Origin: Pseudomonas sp. Teo4 | GTDB taxonomy: Bacteria > Pseudomonadota > Gammaproteobacteria > Pseudomonadales > Pseudomonadaceae | DNA length: 64,000 bases | Reading direction: 5' to 3' | Assembly: GCF_034387475.1 (NCBI RefSeq) | Contig: NZ_JAXCIL010000001.1 | Location: forward strand, 3,100,001 to 3,164,000 | Shown: positions 54,349 through 63,235 of the stretch, one piece after another | How the letters are laid out: each line of letters starts with the position of its first letter | Numbering within the stretch: the stretch's first letter is position 1 | Program-made: the position numbers and the translations under genes | The notes under the pieces: generated by a model | Seen by the model: only the letters and a program-made list of their open reading frames with translations | Told to the model about the DNA's origin: nothing | Databases searched by the model: none

Positions 54349-54689
54349 CCCACAAGCAACCGCGCCAGGCCATTGCCCTGAGCTACGACGGCCAACAGGC
54401 CCCCACCCTCAGCGCCAAGGGCGATGACGAGCTGGCCGAGGCCATCCTGGCCATTGCCCGCGAGCACGAAGTACCAATCTACGAAAACGCCGAGTTGGTG
54501 CGCCTGTTGGCACGCCTGGAACTGGGCGAGCAGATTCCCGAAGCCCTGTACCTGACCATCGCCGAAATCATCGCCTTTGCCTGGCAGTTACGCGGCAAGG
54601 TGCCGGTGGGTTTCAACGACGACACAACCACGGAACGCGACATCACACCGTCGTTGCTTGCCCTGCCAGAGGGCAGTGGCGGACGTTAG
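54345..54689 (+). CDS. FlhB C-terminal-domain-like protein (FlhX type)
   Basis: 114 residues matching only the cytosolic C-terminal domain of the FlhB/YscU export switch family: AIALSYDGQQAPTLSAKGDDELAEAILAIAREHEVPIYENAELVRLLARLELGE then IPEALYLTIAEIIAFAW. The NPTH self-cleavage motif is absent; ALSYDG takes that place. It is the usual partner of stand-alone fliK-like genes. The ATG overlaps the fliK-like stop (ATGA). Confidence 0.88.
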   Translation: MTHKQPRQAIALSYDGQQAPTLSAKGDDELAEAILAIAREHEVPIYENAELVRLLARLELGEQIPEALYLTIAEIIAFAWQLRGKVPVGFNDDTTTERDITPSLLALPEGSGGR

Positions 54690-54777
54690 CTGCCCTGAGT
54701 CACCAAGCACTATCTACCACTTCGCCCCACGCCTGATCGGTAAGCCTGCGCCTCTCATCCAGAGTCAGGCAACCATC

Positions 54778-57543
54778 ATGAACGACAGCATTATCAATAG
54801 CGCCGGCATCCAATATGTGCGGGATCACTTGGCCCACTTCCCCCGCCCGGACAATGAAGCCAAGCGAGCCCTGCGCGACTGGGCATCGAACAGGGGAGTC
54901 ACCCTCGACCCTGACCAGGTCGATGTAGTGACCCTGCACTACCGGCCCGACGGCGCGCAGGGCTACCAGGCGGTGATCACCCAGCGCATGAGCCTTACCC
55001 AGGCCTTGCTCGGCAAATGGCAAGGTGAGTCGAACAACGACCTGTTCGGCTCCCTGTTCGGGGCTCCTTGGGCAGGAACCTTTCCGGCAGGACCACTGAA
55101 AATCGTCGACCAGTTGCCAGCGACTGGTTTTGCTGACAACAGCGCGCCATATCTGGTCTTCAACGGGGTGTTCCAACGCACGCAACCTGCACGGTTCGAC
55201 CCATCGACCTACATCAAGCTACCCATCGAAGAGCTGCAAAGCTTCATCGACGATAGCGACTTCCATGCCTACTACACCCAAACTCTCGACATCTACTGGA
55301 GGGTCCATGCAGGCTCGCATCGGCTGAGCTGCAAGCTGGCTTTCATCGCGGCCTGCAACAAGCAGGTGGCCGAAGGCAGCCTGAGCGATGCCGCCCGCAA
55401 GCTTGCCTGGCGTGCGGCGGGCCTCATGCCCCGTGGCCGCGGGATACGCCTGAGCACGTTGACGGTCTACGGCTACGCCTCCACCGACCTGTTGTACATG
55501 AACCACGCACAAAGCGACCTGACCCTGCTGTACCTACCTGGCAACAGCTCACCGCTGCTGGAGTTCACCAGTGAGGTCGCCCTCAAGGACTGGTTTGGCG
55601 AGCAATGCAAAGACTCGGTCAAACGCCAGGCCCTGAAGCAGCACTTCAACCTCGCTGACCTCCCAGACGGCCTTGACTTCAGCGGGCTCGAAACCGCCCT
55701 TTCCGGACTTGGCGACTACCCGGCGATCCACCGGTTATCGTCCAACCGTCCCGGCTTCACCACCGACGGCCGCTGGTCGCCGCGGGACTACGTGAACTAC
55801 CGCCCTGGCAAATACAACCCAAAGCTTACGGGCGATCTTTTCGAGGTCCTCACCCAAAGACAAAAGGAACGCAGCTACGCTGACGCCGACTTCATCATCA
55901 CCAGCAACGGTGAACTTGCCAAAGCGAAATGGCGTGGCTATCTGAACTCGGCGCTCAATCTGCTGATGCCACTGACCTTCGTGGTGCCGGAGCTGGCCCC
56001 ATTGCTGGCGCTGGGAGGTGTGGCACAGCTGGGCCTGGGCCTGGACCAGGCCATCAACGGCAAGACGTCGCAAGCAAAAGCCGAGGCCGTCGGCGAAATC
56101 GCCTATGGGCTTTTCAATGCCAGCCCGCTGGCCGTTGGCGCTGTAGCCAAGGGGTCAGGCCTGCTGCGCTTCGAGATTGAGGGTTTCGTCCCTCCAAGCA
56201 GAATCAACGATCAATGGGGCTACCCCCTGAGCCCGATGAACGCGCCTCGTCTGCCCGAGGTGGAAACCGCTCGATTTTTCCACTTCTCCGAGACCATCGA
56301 ACCGCTGGATGCAATAGACCCCTTCGAAAGGCCGATAACCAGAAAAACCCGCTACGACGGCCAACCTGATCACCTGCAAGCACTCACGGTCTCGAGCGAC
56401 GGCGAGGTGAAGGAACTCAACCTGATCTACGACATGGACCTTGATCTGTTTTTCGATCCCCGAGACGCGAACGAAATCAATCCACCGCGCTACAGGGCGA
56501 CCGTCGGCACGCCTTTCGTCGACAGCATCGATCCCGCTACACACCTGGCAACCAACGCGTCGCGTACCGCTACCCTGCGCATCCTTGGCGTGGACCTACC
56601 GTTGCCGGCGCAGATTCCAGTACCTGTACGGGGCCTGCAGCCCATCCCCAAAACACTGTCTTCACTTTGGGTAGGTGACAAGGCCATCAGTGAGAAATTG
56701 ATCGAGAACTTGGGCAACAACATGAAACTGCTGAAGAACAGCGGATACGAATACCGACTGTTCCTCTCCAACAACAACCCGACCGTTTACGCAGAGAATG
56801 TCAGCCAATTGAGCCGCAAGGCACCTGACCTGGTCGTACTGCCACTGGAAGACCAGCCGTTCTTCAACGCGTTCAAGCAAAGCAAATACTTTGAGCAATA
56901 CCAGGCGGCTGTTGATGGCAATGGCGGCGTGGCCACCAATTTCTCATCGGCGTCGGACGTGCTGCGCTACCCAATGCTGCACCATGAGGGGGGGCTTTAC
57001 ATGGATGTGGACGACGAAGTGCTCACCCCCGGCAGTGGCCGTTTCGGCTGCATCGGCTTGGGTGTTTGTGCAGCTCAACCGATTGAACAGGTAACACTCG
57101 CCACCACCGAAGACGGTCTGCTATTGCAGCCGGCGATGTCCAACCAGCGCCTGGGCATGAACCAGCAGTACAACACCAGCATGATCGGCAGCCACGCTGG
57201 CAACCCCACCTTGGTGGCCATCTCCGATGAAATGCATGCGCGCTATCAGGCCAACAAGGACTTTTACCAGTCAAGGCCCAGCCAGGCCGAAGACCCCTCC
57301 GGCTTCAGTGCCTACGCCAAGCGCCTTAACCGGCTCACCGGCCCTGGGTTGGTGACCGACGTGGTCGATCGACTGCTTCCAGACCTGTACCGTCTGCGTC
57401 AATTCAGGCTGCTTTACAGCATGGCGCAAACCAATGCCAACCACTTCCTGGACTTGAGCGCCTGGGGCGAAGCAGAACTCGAATTGTTACCCCTGAGCCG
57501 CTTCGCCAAGGTGGGAGGGTTACATTCCTGGGCCAACACATGA
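54778..57543 (+). CDS. Putative toxin: DUF6543-type N-terminus with TcdA/TcdB-like glycosyltransferase domain
   Basis: 921 residues. The N-terminal part (to ~450) matches the style of the large Pseudomonas DUF6543 toxins (TVYGYASTDLLYMNHAQSDL, LTLLYLPGNSSPLLEF), with a hydrophobic segment at about 390-425. The C-terminal part (~625-921) carries glycosyltransferase hallmarks: LWVG at 630-633, ASDVLRYP with Asp727 and Arg730, then GGLYMDVDDE with Tyr741, Asp743 and Asp745. The Asp727-to-Asp743 spacing of 16 equals the Asp270-Asp286 spacing of TcdB. A Ser-Trp (917-918) ends the protein. It likely glycosylates a host or rival protein. ATG at 54778 has a weak ribosome site. It interrupts the flhB-like/chemotaxis region. 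Confidence 0.8.
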   Translation: MNDSIINSAGIQYVRDHLAHFPRPDNEAKRALRDWASNRGVTLDPDQVDVVTLHYRPDGAQGYQAVITQRMSLTQALLGKWQGESNNDLFGSLFGAPWAGTFPAGPLKIVDQLPATGFADNSAPYLVFNGVFQRTQPARFDPSTYIKLPIEELQSFIDDSDFHAYYTQTLDIYWRVHAGSHRLSCKLAFIAACNKQVAEGSLSDAARKLAWRAAGLMPRGRGIRLSTLTVYGYASTDLLYMNHAQSDLTLLYLPGNSSPLLEFTSEVALKDWFGEQCKDSVKRQALKQHFNLADLPDGLDFSGLETALSGLGDYPAIHRLSSNRPGFTTDGRWSPRDYVNYRPGKYNPKLTGDLFEVLTQRQKERSYADADFIITSNGELAKAKWRGYLNSALNLLMPLTFVVPELAPLLALGGVAQLGLGLDQAINGKTSQAKAEAVGEIAYGLFNASPLAVGAVAKGSGLLRFEIEGFVPPSRINDQWGYPLSPMNAPRLPEVETARFFHFSETIEPLDAIDPFERPITRKTRYDGQPDHLQALTVSSDGEVKELNLIYDMDLDLFFDPRDANEINPPRYRATVGTPFVDSIDPATHLATNASRTATLRILGVDLPLPAQIPVPVRGLQPIPKTLSSLWVGDKAISEKLIENLGNNMKLLKNSGYEYRLFLSNNNPTVYAENVSQLSRKAPDLVVLPLEDQPFFNAFKQSKYFEQYQAAVDGNGGVATNFSSASDVLRYPMLHHEGGLYMDVDDEVLTPGSGRFGCIGLGVCAAQPIEQVTLATTEDGLLLQPAMSNQRLGMNQQYNTSMIGSHAGNPTLVAISDEMHARYQANKDFYQSRPSQAEDPSGFSAYAKRLNRLTGPGLVTDVVDRLLPDLYRLRQFRLLYSMAQTNANHFLDLSAWGEAELELLPLSRFAKVGGLHSWANT

Positions 57544-57589
57544 CAACAAACAGACGACCTTCGGGTTAATGCCGGTCAGTCAAGCCGGT

Positions 57590-57710
57590 TGGGACCGCTT
57601 TGCGGTCCATCGCAGGCTTCGCCAGCTCCCACGCATGAAGTGCAAGGTTCAAGATATGGAACCATTCGTGGGAGCTGGCGAAGCCTGCGATGGGCTGCAA
57701 CGCAGCCCCA
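57590..57710. repeat. REP pair (REPIN), class A
   Basis: Inverted pair GGGACCGCTTTGCGGTCCAT... / ...GATGGGCTGCAACGCAGCCC, about 35 bp apart, between the convergent glycosyltransferase-toxin gene and the DUF2802 gene. No gene in the 212-bp gap. Confidence 0.8.
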
Positions 57711-57755
57711 TTTACCTCAACTGACCGACATCAACCTTCAGGTCGCCCTTGCGTA

Positions 57756-58151
57756 TCACTCAGCCCGATGCAACTTGCTCATCAACTCCGCCTCGGCCTG
57801 GGTCAGGCCGCAGGTTTCGGTCAACTCGGCGACACTCGCCCCCATGCCCACCAGCTTGGCGGCCTGGGTGAAGGTCACGTTGCTCGGGTCACGCTGCTCA
57901 AGCCGCTCCAGACGGTCAGGCATGGAGGCGACCGCCGCACGCAGCTCATGGATCGCTTCGCCCATGCGCACGGTCACGTTCTGGTAATCGTCCAGGCGCT
58001 TGGCCAAGTCTTTGATGCGCTGGTCACGCAGCGCATCGCCGATGGCCTGCTGGGCGGCCAGTTCGCGCTGGCGCTTGCTGTAGTTGAGGAAGAACCACAG
58101 GCTCAACGCCCAGAGCAGCGCCAGGAAGATGACAGCAACCTCGAAAATCAA
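57756..58151 (-). CDS. DUF2802 membrane protein
   Basis: 131 residues: N-terminal membrane helix (VAVIFLALLWALSLWFFL), a coiled-coil (about 25-80), and the C-terminal DUF2802 block TFTQAAKLVGMGASVAELTETCGLTQAEAELMSKLH. Typically the last gene of the Pseudomonas chemotaxis operon; function not fixed. It starts at TTG one base after the cheW stop, since the next ATG would remove the membrane helix. Confidence 0.85.
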   Translation of the reverse strand: MIFEVAVIFLALLWALSLWFFLNYSKRQRELAAQQAIGDALRDQRIKDLAKRLDDYQNVTVRMGEAIHELRAAVASMPDRLERLEQRDPSNVTFTQAAKLVGMGASVAELTETCGLTQAEAELMSKLHRAE

Positions 58152-58152
58152 C

Positions 58153-58632
58153 TCAGATGTTCTCCAGCTCGGACCACTCTTCTTCGGTCATCATCTTGTC
58201 CAGCTCGACCAGAATCAGCAGCTCGCCGTTCTTGTTGCAGACGCCCTGGATAAACTTGGCCGACTCTTCGTTGCCCACGTTCGGCGCGGTTTCGATTTCC
58301 GACTGGCGCAGGTAGACCACTTCCGCGACGCTGTCGACCAGGATGCCGACTACTTGCTTGTCCGCCTCGATGATGACGATACGGGTGTTGTCGGTCACCT
58401 CGGTTGGCATAAGCCCGAAGCGCTGGCGGGTGTCGATCACGGTCACCACGTTGCCGCGCAGGTTGATGATGCCCAGCACATAGCTCGGGGCACCCGGCAC
58501 CGGGGCAATTTCGGTGTAGCGCAGCACTTCCTGCACCTGCATCACATTGATGCCGTAGGATTCGTTATCCAGACGGAAGGTGACCCACTGCAGGATCGGA
58601 TCTTCAGAACCTTGTGCGGACGACTTTTTCAT
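58153..58632 (-). CDS. cheW: Chemotaxis adaptor CheW
   Basis: 159 residues, a single CheW domain linking receptors to CheA. Blocks QWVTFRLDNESYGINVMQVQEVLRY, VPGAPSYVLGIINLRGNVVTVIDTRQRFG and GILVDSVAEVVYL are complete. 40 bp after parP; ATG with a weak ribosome site. Confidence 0.96.
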   Translation of the reverse strand: MKKSSAQGSEDPILQWVTFRLDNESYGINVMQVQEVLRYTEIAPVPGAPSYVLGIINLRGNVVTVIDTRQRFGLMPTEVTDNTRIVIIEADKQVVGILVDSVAEVVYLRQSEIETAPNVGNEESAKFIQGVCNKNGELLILVELDKMMTEEEWSELENI

Positions 58633-58672
58633 TCCCCTACCCCTTGAAATCCGCCCTTGGCGGTGTGTTCTG

Positions 58673-59578
58673 TCATTTGTGTTTGGCGTGCATCTGCTTG
58701 ACGGCGCCGCTGGCGATCAATTCGGCCAGTTCGGCAACGTCGAGCAATGCACACATGTGTTCTATGACCGTGCCGGCCAGCCACGGGCGCTGGCCACGCT
58801 GGCTGCGCCATTTGATCTCGGCCGGGTCCAGGCGCAGCGAGCGGCTGACCTGATGCACGGCCAGCCCCCACTCGTAGCCCTGGACGGAAATCACGTACTG
58901 CAAACCCTGGCGAAAATCGTCGCGGTAGCGGTCAGGCATCACCCAACGCGCGGTATCCAGCACCTTCAGGTTACCGGCCTGGCACGTCAGGATGCCCAGG
59001 AACCAGTCAGGCTGGCCGAACAGCGGTGTCAGCTCTTGCCCGGCCAAGGTGTAGATCGAACCCAGGCAGACCAGCGGCACCGCCAGGGTCAGGCCTGCCA
59101 CATCGAACAACAGGCACTCGAACGGCTCGGCAGCCCACGCCGGGCGCCCGTCCACAGTCGCGGGAGGCACCGGCAGGTTCGGTGCCGGCAAATGCACATC
59201 CACCAAGGGTACGACCGGCTCGATGGCCTGTTCGGTCAACACCGGAATACTGGCCTGGGCCACCACTTCGGTTTCCACCACGGTAACCACCGGCGCTTCG
59301 ATCGGCAGCACGGTTGGCAGAACCTTGGCCTGCGGCTCGGCGAATGGACGAGGCGCGATGCTGGTCACCACGGCGGGCGATGGCTGTTTTCGGGCATCAC
59401 GGGCCTGTTCCTCGCGCACGGCGGCGGCGAATTCATCGCTTGCCACGGTGTCGGCAACAGGCGCGCTGGACGGCACATCCAGGCTTTCGTCAGTTTCGGT
59501 CGCCTCCTGCAGAAGGCCGTCGAGATAGGACTGCAGGGCCATCTGTGGCCGTGTGCTGAGCTTCTGCGCTTGCGTCAT
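58673..59578 (-). CDS. parP: ParP-type CheW-domain protein
   Basis: 301 residues: a long disordered Pro/Val/Ala-rich N-terminal region (about 25-145) and a C-terminal CheW-like domain (FECLLFDVAGLTLAVPLVCLG ... LGILTCQAGNLKVLDTARWV). ParP proteins bind CheA and ParC and place the chemotaxis array at the pole. The one-base overlap with parC supports joint function. The low-complexity N-terminus varies between species and probably carries the ParC-binding part. Confidence 0.87.
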   Translation of the reverse strand: MTQAQKLSTRPQMALQSYLDGLLQEATETDESLDVPSSAPVADTVASDEFAAAVREEQARDARKQPSPAVVTSIAPRPFAEPQAKVLPTVLPIEAPVVTVVETEVVAQASIPVLTEQAIEPVVPLVDVHLPAPNLPVPPATVDGRPAWAAEPFECLLFDVAGLTLAVPLVCLGSIYTLAGQELTPLFGQPDWFLGILTCQAGNLKVLDTARWVMPDRYRDDFRQGLQYVISVQGYEWGLAVHQVSRSLRLDPAEIKWRSQRGQRPWLAGTVIEHMCALLDVAELAELIASGAVKQMHAKHK

Positions 59579-60366
59579 CAGGCCACCTGCATCGCGGTTT
59601 TGTAGGTCAGCAGGTGCTTGAGCAATGCCCGGTACGCAGTAACGCCGCGGCTCTTGCCGTCAAACTGCGACGGTGTGACGCCATTGCGGCTGGCGTCACG
59701 CAGGCGCGTATCAACCGGAATATAGCCCTGCCACACATTGTGTTCGTAAGTGTCACGCAGCAGCTTGAGGGTACCCAGAGAAGCCTGGGTGCGGCGGTCG
59801 AACAGGGTCGGGACGATCTGATAGGGCAAGGCCTGCTTGCGCGAGCGATTGACCATGGCCAAGGTACCGATCATGCGCTCCAGGCCTTTTACCGCGAGGA
59901 ACTCGGTCTGTACCGGCACCACCAGCTGCTGGCTGGCCGCCAGGGCGTTGACCATCAGCACGCCGAGCAAAGGCGGGCTGTCGATCAAGGCGAAGTCGAA
60001 ATCCTGCCAAAGTTGCGCGAGGCTCTTGGCAATGACCAGGCCCAAGCCACTCTGCCCCGGAGACTGACGTTCCAACACCGCCAGTGCGGTACTCGACGGC
60101 AGCAGCGAGATTCGTTCATCGCTGGTCGGCAGCAGCAACTGCCCAGGCAGCCCCTCGGGCACCGTGCCCTTGTGCAGGAACAAGTCGTAGCAGCTGTGCT
60201 CCAGTGCATCGGGGTTGTGCCCGAAATAGCTGGTCATCGAGCCATGCGGGTCGAGGTCGACGACGACCACGCGCTTGCCCGCCTCGGCCAGCAAGCCGGC
60301 CAAGGCGATCGTGCTGGTGGTCTTGCCGACACCACCTTTTTGATTGGCTACTGCCCAGACTCTCAT
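59578..60366 (-). CDS. parC: ParA-type ATPase ParC (chemotaxis array positioning)
   Basis: 262 residues with deviant Walker A KGGVGKTT (10-17), VVVVDLDPHGS and FDFALIDSPP (Walker B region), so a MinD/ParA-type ATPase. Linked to cheW, parP and motCD it is the ParC that directs arrays to the cell pole, rather than a plasmid or chromosome ParA. One-base overlap with parP. Confidence 0.92.
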   Translation of the reverse strand: MRVWAVANQKGGVGKTTSTIALAGLLAEAGKRVVVVDLDPHGSMTSYFGHNPDALEHSCYDLFLHKGTVPEGLPGQLLLPTSDERISLLPSSTALAVLERQSPGQSGLGLVIAKSLAQLWQDFDFALIDSPPLLGVLMVNALAASQQLVVPVQTEFLAVKGLERMIGTLAMVNRSRKQALPYQIVPTLFDRRTQASLGTLKLLRDTYEHNVWQGYIPVDTRLRDASRNGVTPSQFDGKSRGVTAYRALLKHLLTYKTAMQVA

Positions 60367-60398
60367 AGGACAACTCTTGACTCATTGATGTCGCAGAA

Positions 60399-60434
60399 AC
60401 TCTGTGGGAGCCGGCAAGCCGGCTCCCACAGAGT
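60399..60434. repeat. Perfect 17-bp REP palindrome between motD and parC
   Basis: ACTCTGTGGGAGCCGGC and its exact complement flank two A residues. Sits 24 bases after the motD stop, inside the motility operon; it could act as a mild attenuator or RNA stabiliser. Confidence 0.75.
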
Positions 60435-60458
60435 ATGCGGTGACAGAGAATTGACGAC

Positions 60459-61316
60459 TCACTGCCCCGCCGCCGTTGCTGGTGTTGTCGGTGCACTTTG
60501 TGTGCCAGCGCGGCGCAAGGCAGCGTCCGGCGTGGCATTGGCGCTGCCGGAGCCAGTCAGGCTGCGGCGCACCTCCAGGTTGCGGGAAATCACCAGCACC
60601 ACTCGGCGGTTGCGCGCTCGCCCTTCGGCGGTGTCGTTGCTGGCCACCGGTTGATATTCGCCATAACCCACCGACGCCATGCGTGCAGGGTTTACACCCT
60701 CCATGGCCAACAGTCGGACGATGCTGGCGGCCCGCGCCGACGACAGCTCCCAGTTGGTCGGGTACTGCGCGGTGCGAATCGGCAGGTTGTCGGTGAAACC
60801 CTCGACGTGCACCGGGTTGGCGAACGGCTTGAGGATGTTCGCCACCTTCTCGATGATGTCGAAGGCCTTGTCACTGGGCATGGCATCGCCACTGCCGAAC
60901 AGCAGCGATGAGTTTAATTCGATCTCCACCCACAGCTCATTGCCGCGCACGGTCATCTGGTCGGACTTGATCAGGTCGCCGAAGGCATCGCGCACATCGT
61001 CGCTGATGGTCTTGAGTGGGTCGTTGCTGGTCTGCGCCAGGCCCGCATCAGTCTGCTCGCTGTCCTTGATCAGCGGCTCGGCAGGCTTGACGCTGAGCGG
61101 CTGCTCATCGCCGATGGGAATCGGCTTCATGCTGCGCTCGGGGTCGTTGAACACCCCCAGCAACGCTTGCGAGATGACCTTGTACTTGCCCTCGTTGATC
61201 GAGGAAATCGAATACATGACCACGAAGAAGGCGAACAGCAAGGTGATGAAGTCGGCGTACGACACCAGCCAGCGCTCGTGATTCTCGTGTTCCTCGGTAT
61301 GGCGACGGCGACGCAT
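60459..61316 (-). CDS. motD: Flagellar stator subunit MotD
   Basis: 285 residues of the MotB family: membrane helix with the proton-binding Asp22 (WLVSYADFITLLFAFFVVMYS), a linker, and an OmpA-like peptidoglycan-binding domain (VHVEGFTDNLPI ... SVGYGEYQPVASNDTAEGRARNRRVVLVI). Works with MotC as a second stator set in Pseudomonas. Three bases after motC. Confidence 0.94.
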   Translation of the reverse strand: MRRRRHTEEHENHERWLVSYADFITLLFAFFVVMYSISSINEGKYKVISQALLGVFNDPERSMKPIPIGDEQPLSVKPAEPLIKDSEQTDAGLAQTSNDPLKTISDDVRDAFGDLIKSDQMTVRGNELWVEIELNSSLLFGSGDAMPSDKAFDIIEKVANILKPFANPVHVEGFTDNLPIRTAQYPTNWELSSARAASIVRLLAMEGVNPARMASVGYGEYQPVASNDTAEGRARNRRVVLVISRNLEVRRSLTGSGSANATPDAALRRAGTQSAPTTPATAAGQ

Positions 61317-61319
61317 GCG

Positions 61320-62060
61320 TTACTCCATGAAGCCTTGCAGCTTCAACTCGATCGAGCGCGGGTTCTCACCCTCGGCAATCGACAACAAGCCTTCGAGCAG
61401 CATTTCGCGGTAGCGCGACTGGCGCATGACGATGGCCTTGAGCTTGTTGGCAACCGGCAACAGGATCAGGTTGGCACTGGCCACACCGTAGATGGTGGCG
61501 ACGAACGCCACGGCGATGCCGTTACCCAACTGTGACGGATCGGCCAGGTTGCCCATTACATGGATCAGGCCCATCACCGCACCGATGATACCGATGGTCG
61601 GCGCGTAGCCGCCCATGCTCTCGAACACCTTGGCAGCCTGGATGTCCCGGCTTTCCTGGGTCAGGAAGTCCACTTCCAGAATGCTGCGGATCGACTCGGG
61701 TTCGGCGCCGTCCACCAACAGTTGCAAACCTTTGCGGGCATAAGGGTCAGGTTCGGCATCCGCCACGCCTTCCAGGCCCAGCAGGCCTTCCTTGCGCGCC
61801 GTCAGGCTCCAGTTCACCACGCGGTCGATACCGCCAGCCAGGTCGACCCGAGGCGGGAAGAATATCCAGCGCAGAATCTGCAGCGCACGCTTGAATGACG
61901 ACAACGGCGACTGCAACAACGCCGCCGCCAGGGTGCCACCCAGCACGATCAGCGCCGCCGGGCCGTTGAGCAAGGCGCCGACATGGCCACCTTCGAGGAA
62001 GTTGCCACCGACGATGGCGACGAAAGCCAGGATCAGGCCAATCAGGCTTAGAACATCCAT
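61320..62060 (-). CDS. motC: Flagellar stator subunit MotC
   Basis: 246 residues of the MotA family with four membrane segments (the first at 1-22, LSLIGLILAFVAIVGGNFLEGGHVGALL) and the cytosolic loop with charged residues for rotor contact, followed by the GGYAPTIGIIGAVMGLIHVM and AVAFVATIYGVASANLILLPVANKL helices. One-base overlap with cheB. Confidence 0.95.
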   Translation of the reverse strand: MDVLSLIGLILAFVAIVGGNFLEGGHVGALLNGPAALIVLGGTLAAALLQSPLSSFKRALQILRWIFFPPRVDLAGGIDRVVNWSLTARKEGLLGLEGVADAEPDPYARKGLQLLVDGAEPESIRSILEVDFLTQESRDIQAAKVFESMGGYAPTIGIIGAVMGLIHVMGNLADPSQLGNGIAVAFVATIYGVASANLILLPVANKLKAIVMRQSRYREMLLEGLLSIAEGENPRSIELKLQGFME

Positions 62061-63190
62061 CAGACGCAGGCCTCGACCAAGTGCTTGCCGATTTCATCAA
62101 GGCTGTACACCGCATCGGCCAGGTTGGCCTTGACGATGGCCATGGGCATGCCATAGATCACGCAGCTGGCTTCATCCTGAGCCCACACCGTGCTACCCCC
62201 CTGTTTGAGCAGGCGCGCACCTTCACGGCCGTCCGCACCCATGCCGGTGAGCACCACCGAAAGCACCTTGTCGCCATAGGACTTGGCCGCCGAACCAAAG
62301 GTGATGTCCACGCAAGGCTTGTAGTTCAGACGCTCGTCACCCGGCAGGATCTTCACCGTGCCACGGCCGTCGATCATCATCTGCTTGCCACCCGGCGCCA
62401 GCAGCGCCAGCCCCGGACGCAGCACGTCGCCGTCCTCGGCCTCCTTGACGCTGATCTTGCACAGCTTGTCCAGGCGCTCGGCAAAGGCCTTGGTGAAGGC
62501 CGCCGGCATGTGCTGGATCAGCACGATCGGCGCCGGGAAGCTGGCTGGCAGCTGGGTCAGCACCCGCTGCAGGGCAACCGGCCCACCGGTGGAGGTGCCG
62601 ATGGCGACCAGCTTGTAGGGCTTGCGCTTGGGCGCTGGTGAATGGTGTGCGACGGGCGCCGCCGCTGGGCGAGCGGGCGCAGCGGCACGTGCCGGCGCGG
62701 GGCTGGCAAAACTGCTGGCCGGCGCATGGCTGCTGGCGACTGGAGCCGGTGCGGCAACCGGCGCCGGGCTTGCATAGCTGCCGAACCGGCGGTTGCTGCG
62801 CGAGATGGTGTGGACCTTCTCGCATAGCAGCTGCTTGACCTTGTCCGGGTTGCGCGAAATATCCTCGAAGTTCTTTGGCAGGTAATCCACCGCACCGGCA
62901 TCCAGCGCGTCGAGGGTGACACGGGCGCCTTCGTGGGTCAGCGAGGAGAACATCAACACTGGCGTCGGGCAACGCTGCATGATGTGCCGTACCGCGGTGA
63001 TGCCATCCATCATGGGCATTTCGTAGTCCATGGTGATGACATCGGGTTTGAGCGCCAGTGCCTGGTCGATCGCTTCCCTGCCGTTGGTCGCAGTACCGAC
63101 GACCTGGATCGTCGGGTCCGCCGAAAGGATTTCCGAAACGCGGCGGCGGAAGAAACCGGAATCATCCACCACCAGGACCTTGACTGCCAT
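62060..63190 (-). CDS. cheB: Chemotaxis methylesterase CheB
   Basis: 376 residues: an N-terminal receiver with phosphoacceptor Asp55 ([13 protein letters not shown]), a Pro/Ala-rich linker (about 145-180), and a C-terminal methylesterase domain with Ser in AIGTSTGGP, His in IQHMPAAFT and Asp in [10 protein letters not shown]. Demethylates or deamidates receptors when CheA phosphorylates it. ATG at 63190 has GGAG five bases upstream; a GTG two codons earlier is less likely. Confidence 0.95.
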   Translation of the reverse strand: MAVKVLVVDDSGFFRRRVSEILSADPTIQVVGTATNGREAIDQALALKPDVITMDYEMPMMDGITAVRHIMQRCPTPVLMFSSLTHEGARVTLDALDAGAVDYLPKNFEDISRNPDKVKQLLCEKVHTISRSNRRFGSYASPAPVAAPAPVASSHAPASSFASPAPARAAAPARPAAAPVAHHSPAPKRKPYKLVAIGTSTGGPVALQRVLTQLPASFPAPIVLIQHMPAAFTKAFAERLDKLCKISVKEAEDGDVLRPGLALLAPGGKQMMIDGRGTVKILPGDERLNYKPCVDITFGSAAKSYGDKVLSVVLTGMGADGREGARLLKQGGSTVWAQDEASCVIYGMPMAIVKANLADAVYSLDEIGKHLVEACV

Positions 63191-63235
63191 AAACACTCCA
63201 TTAGGCGGCGCAACCGCCAGGCTGCGCCACCGAAA

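Noticed and set aside
54577..54777. N-terminal extension of the glycosyltransferase toxin
   Set aside because: The extra 67 residues overlap the flhB-like gene and look like random coding; the ATG at 54778 begins the recognisable part.
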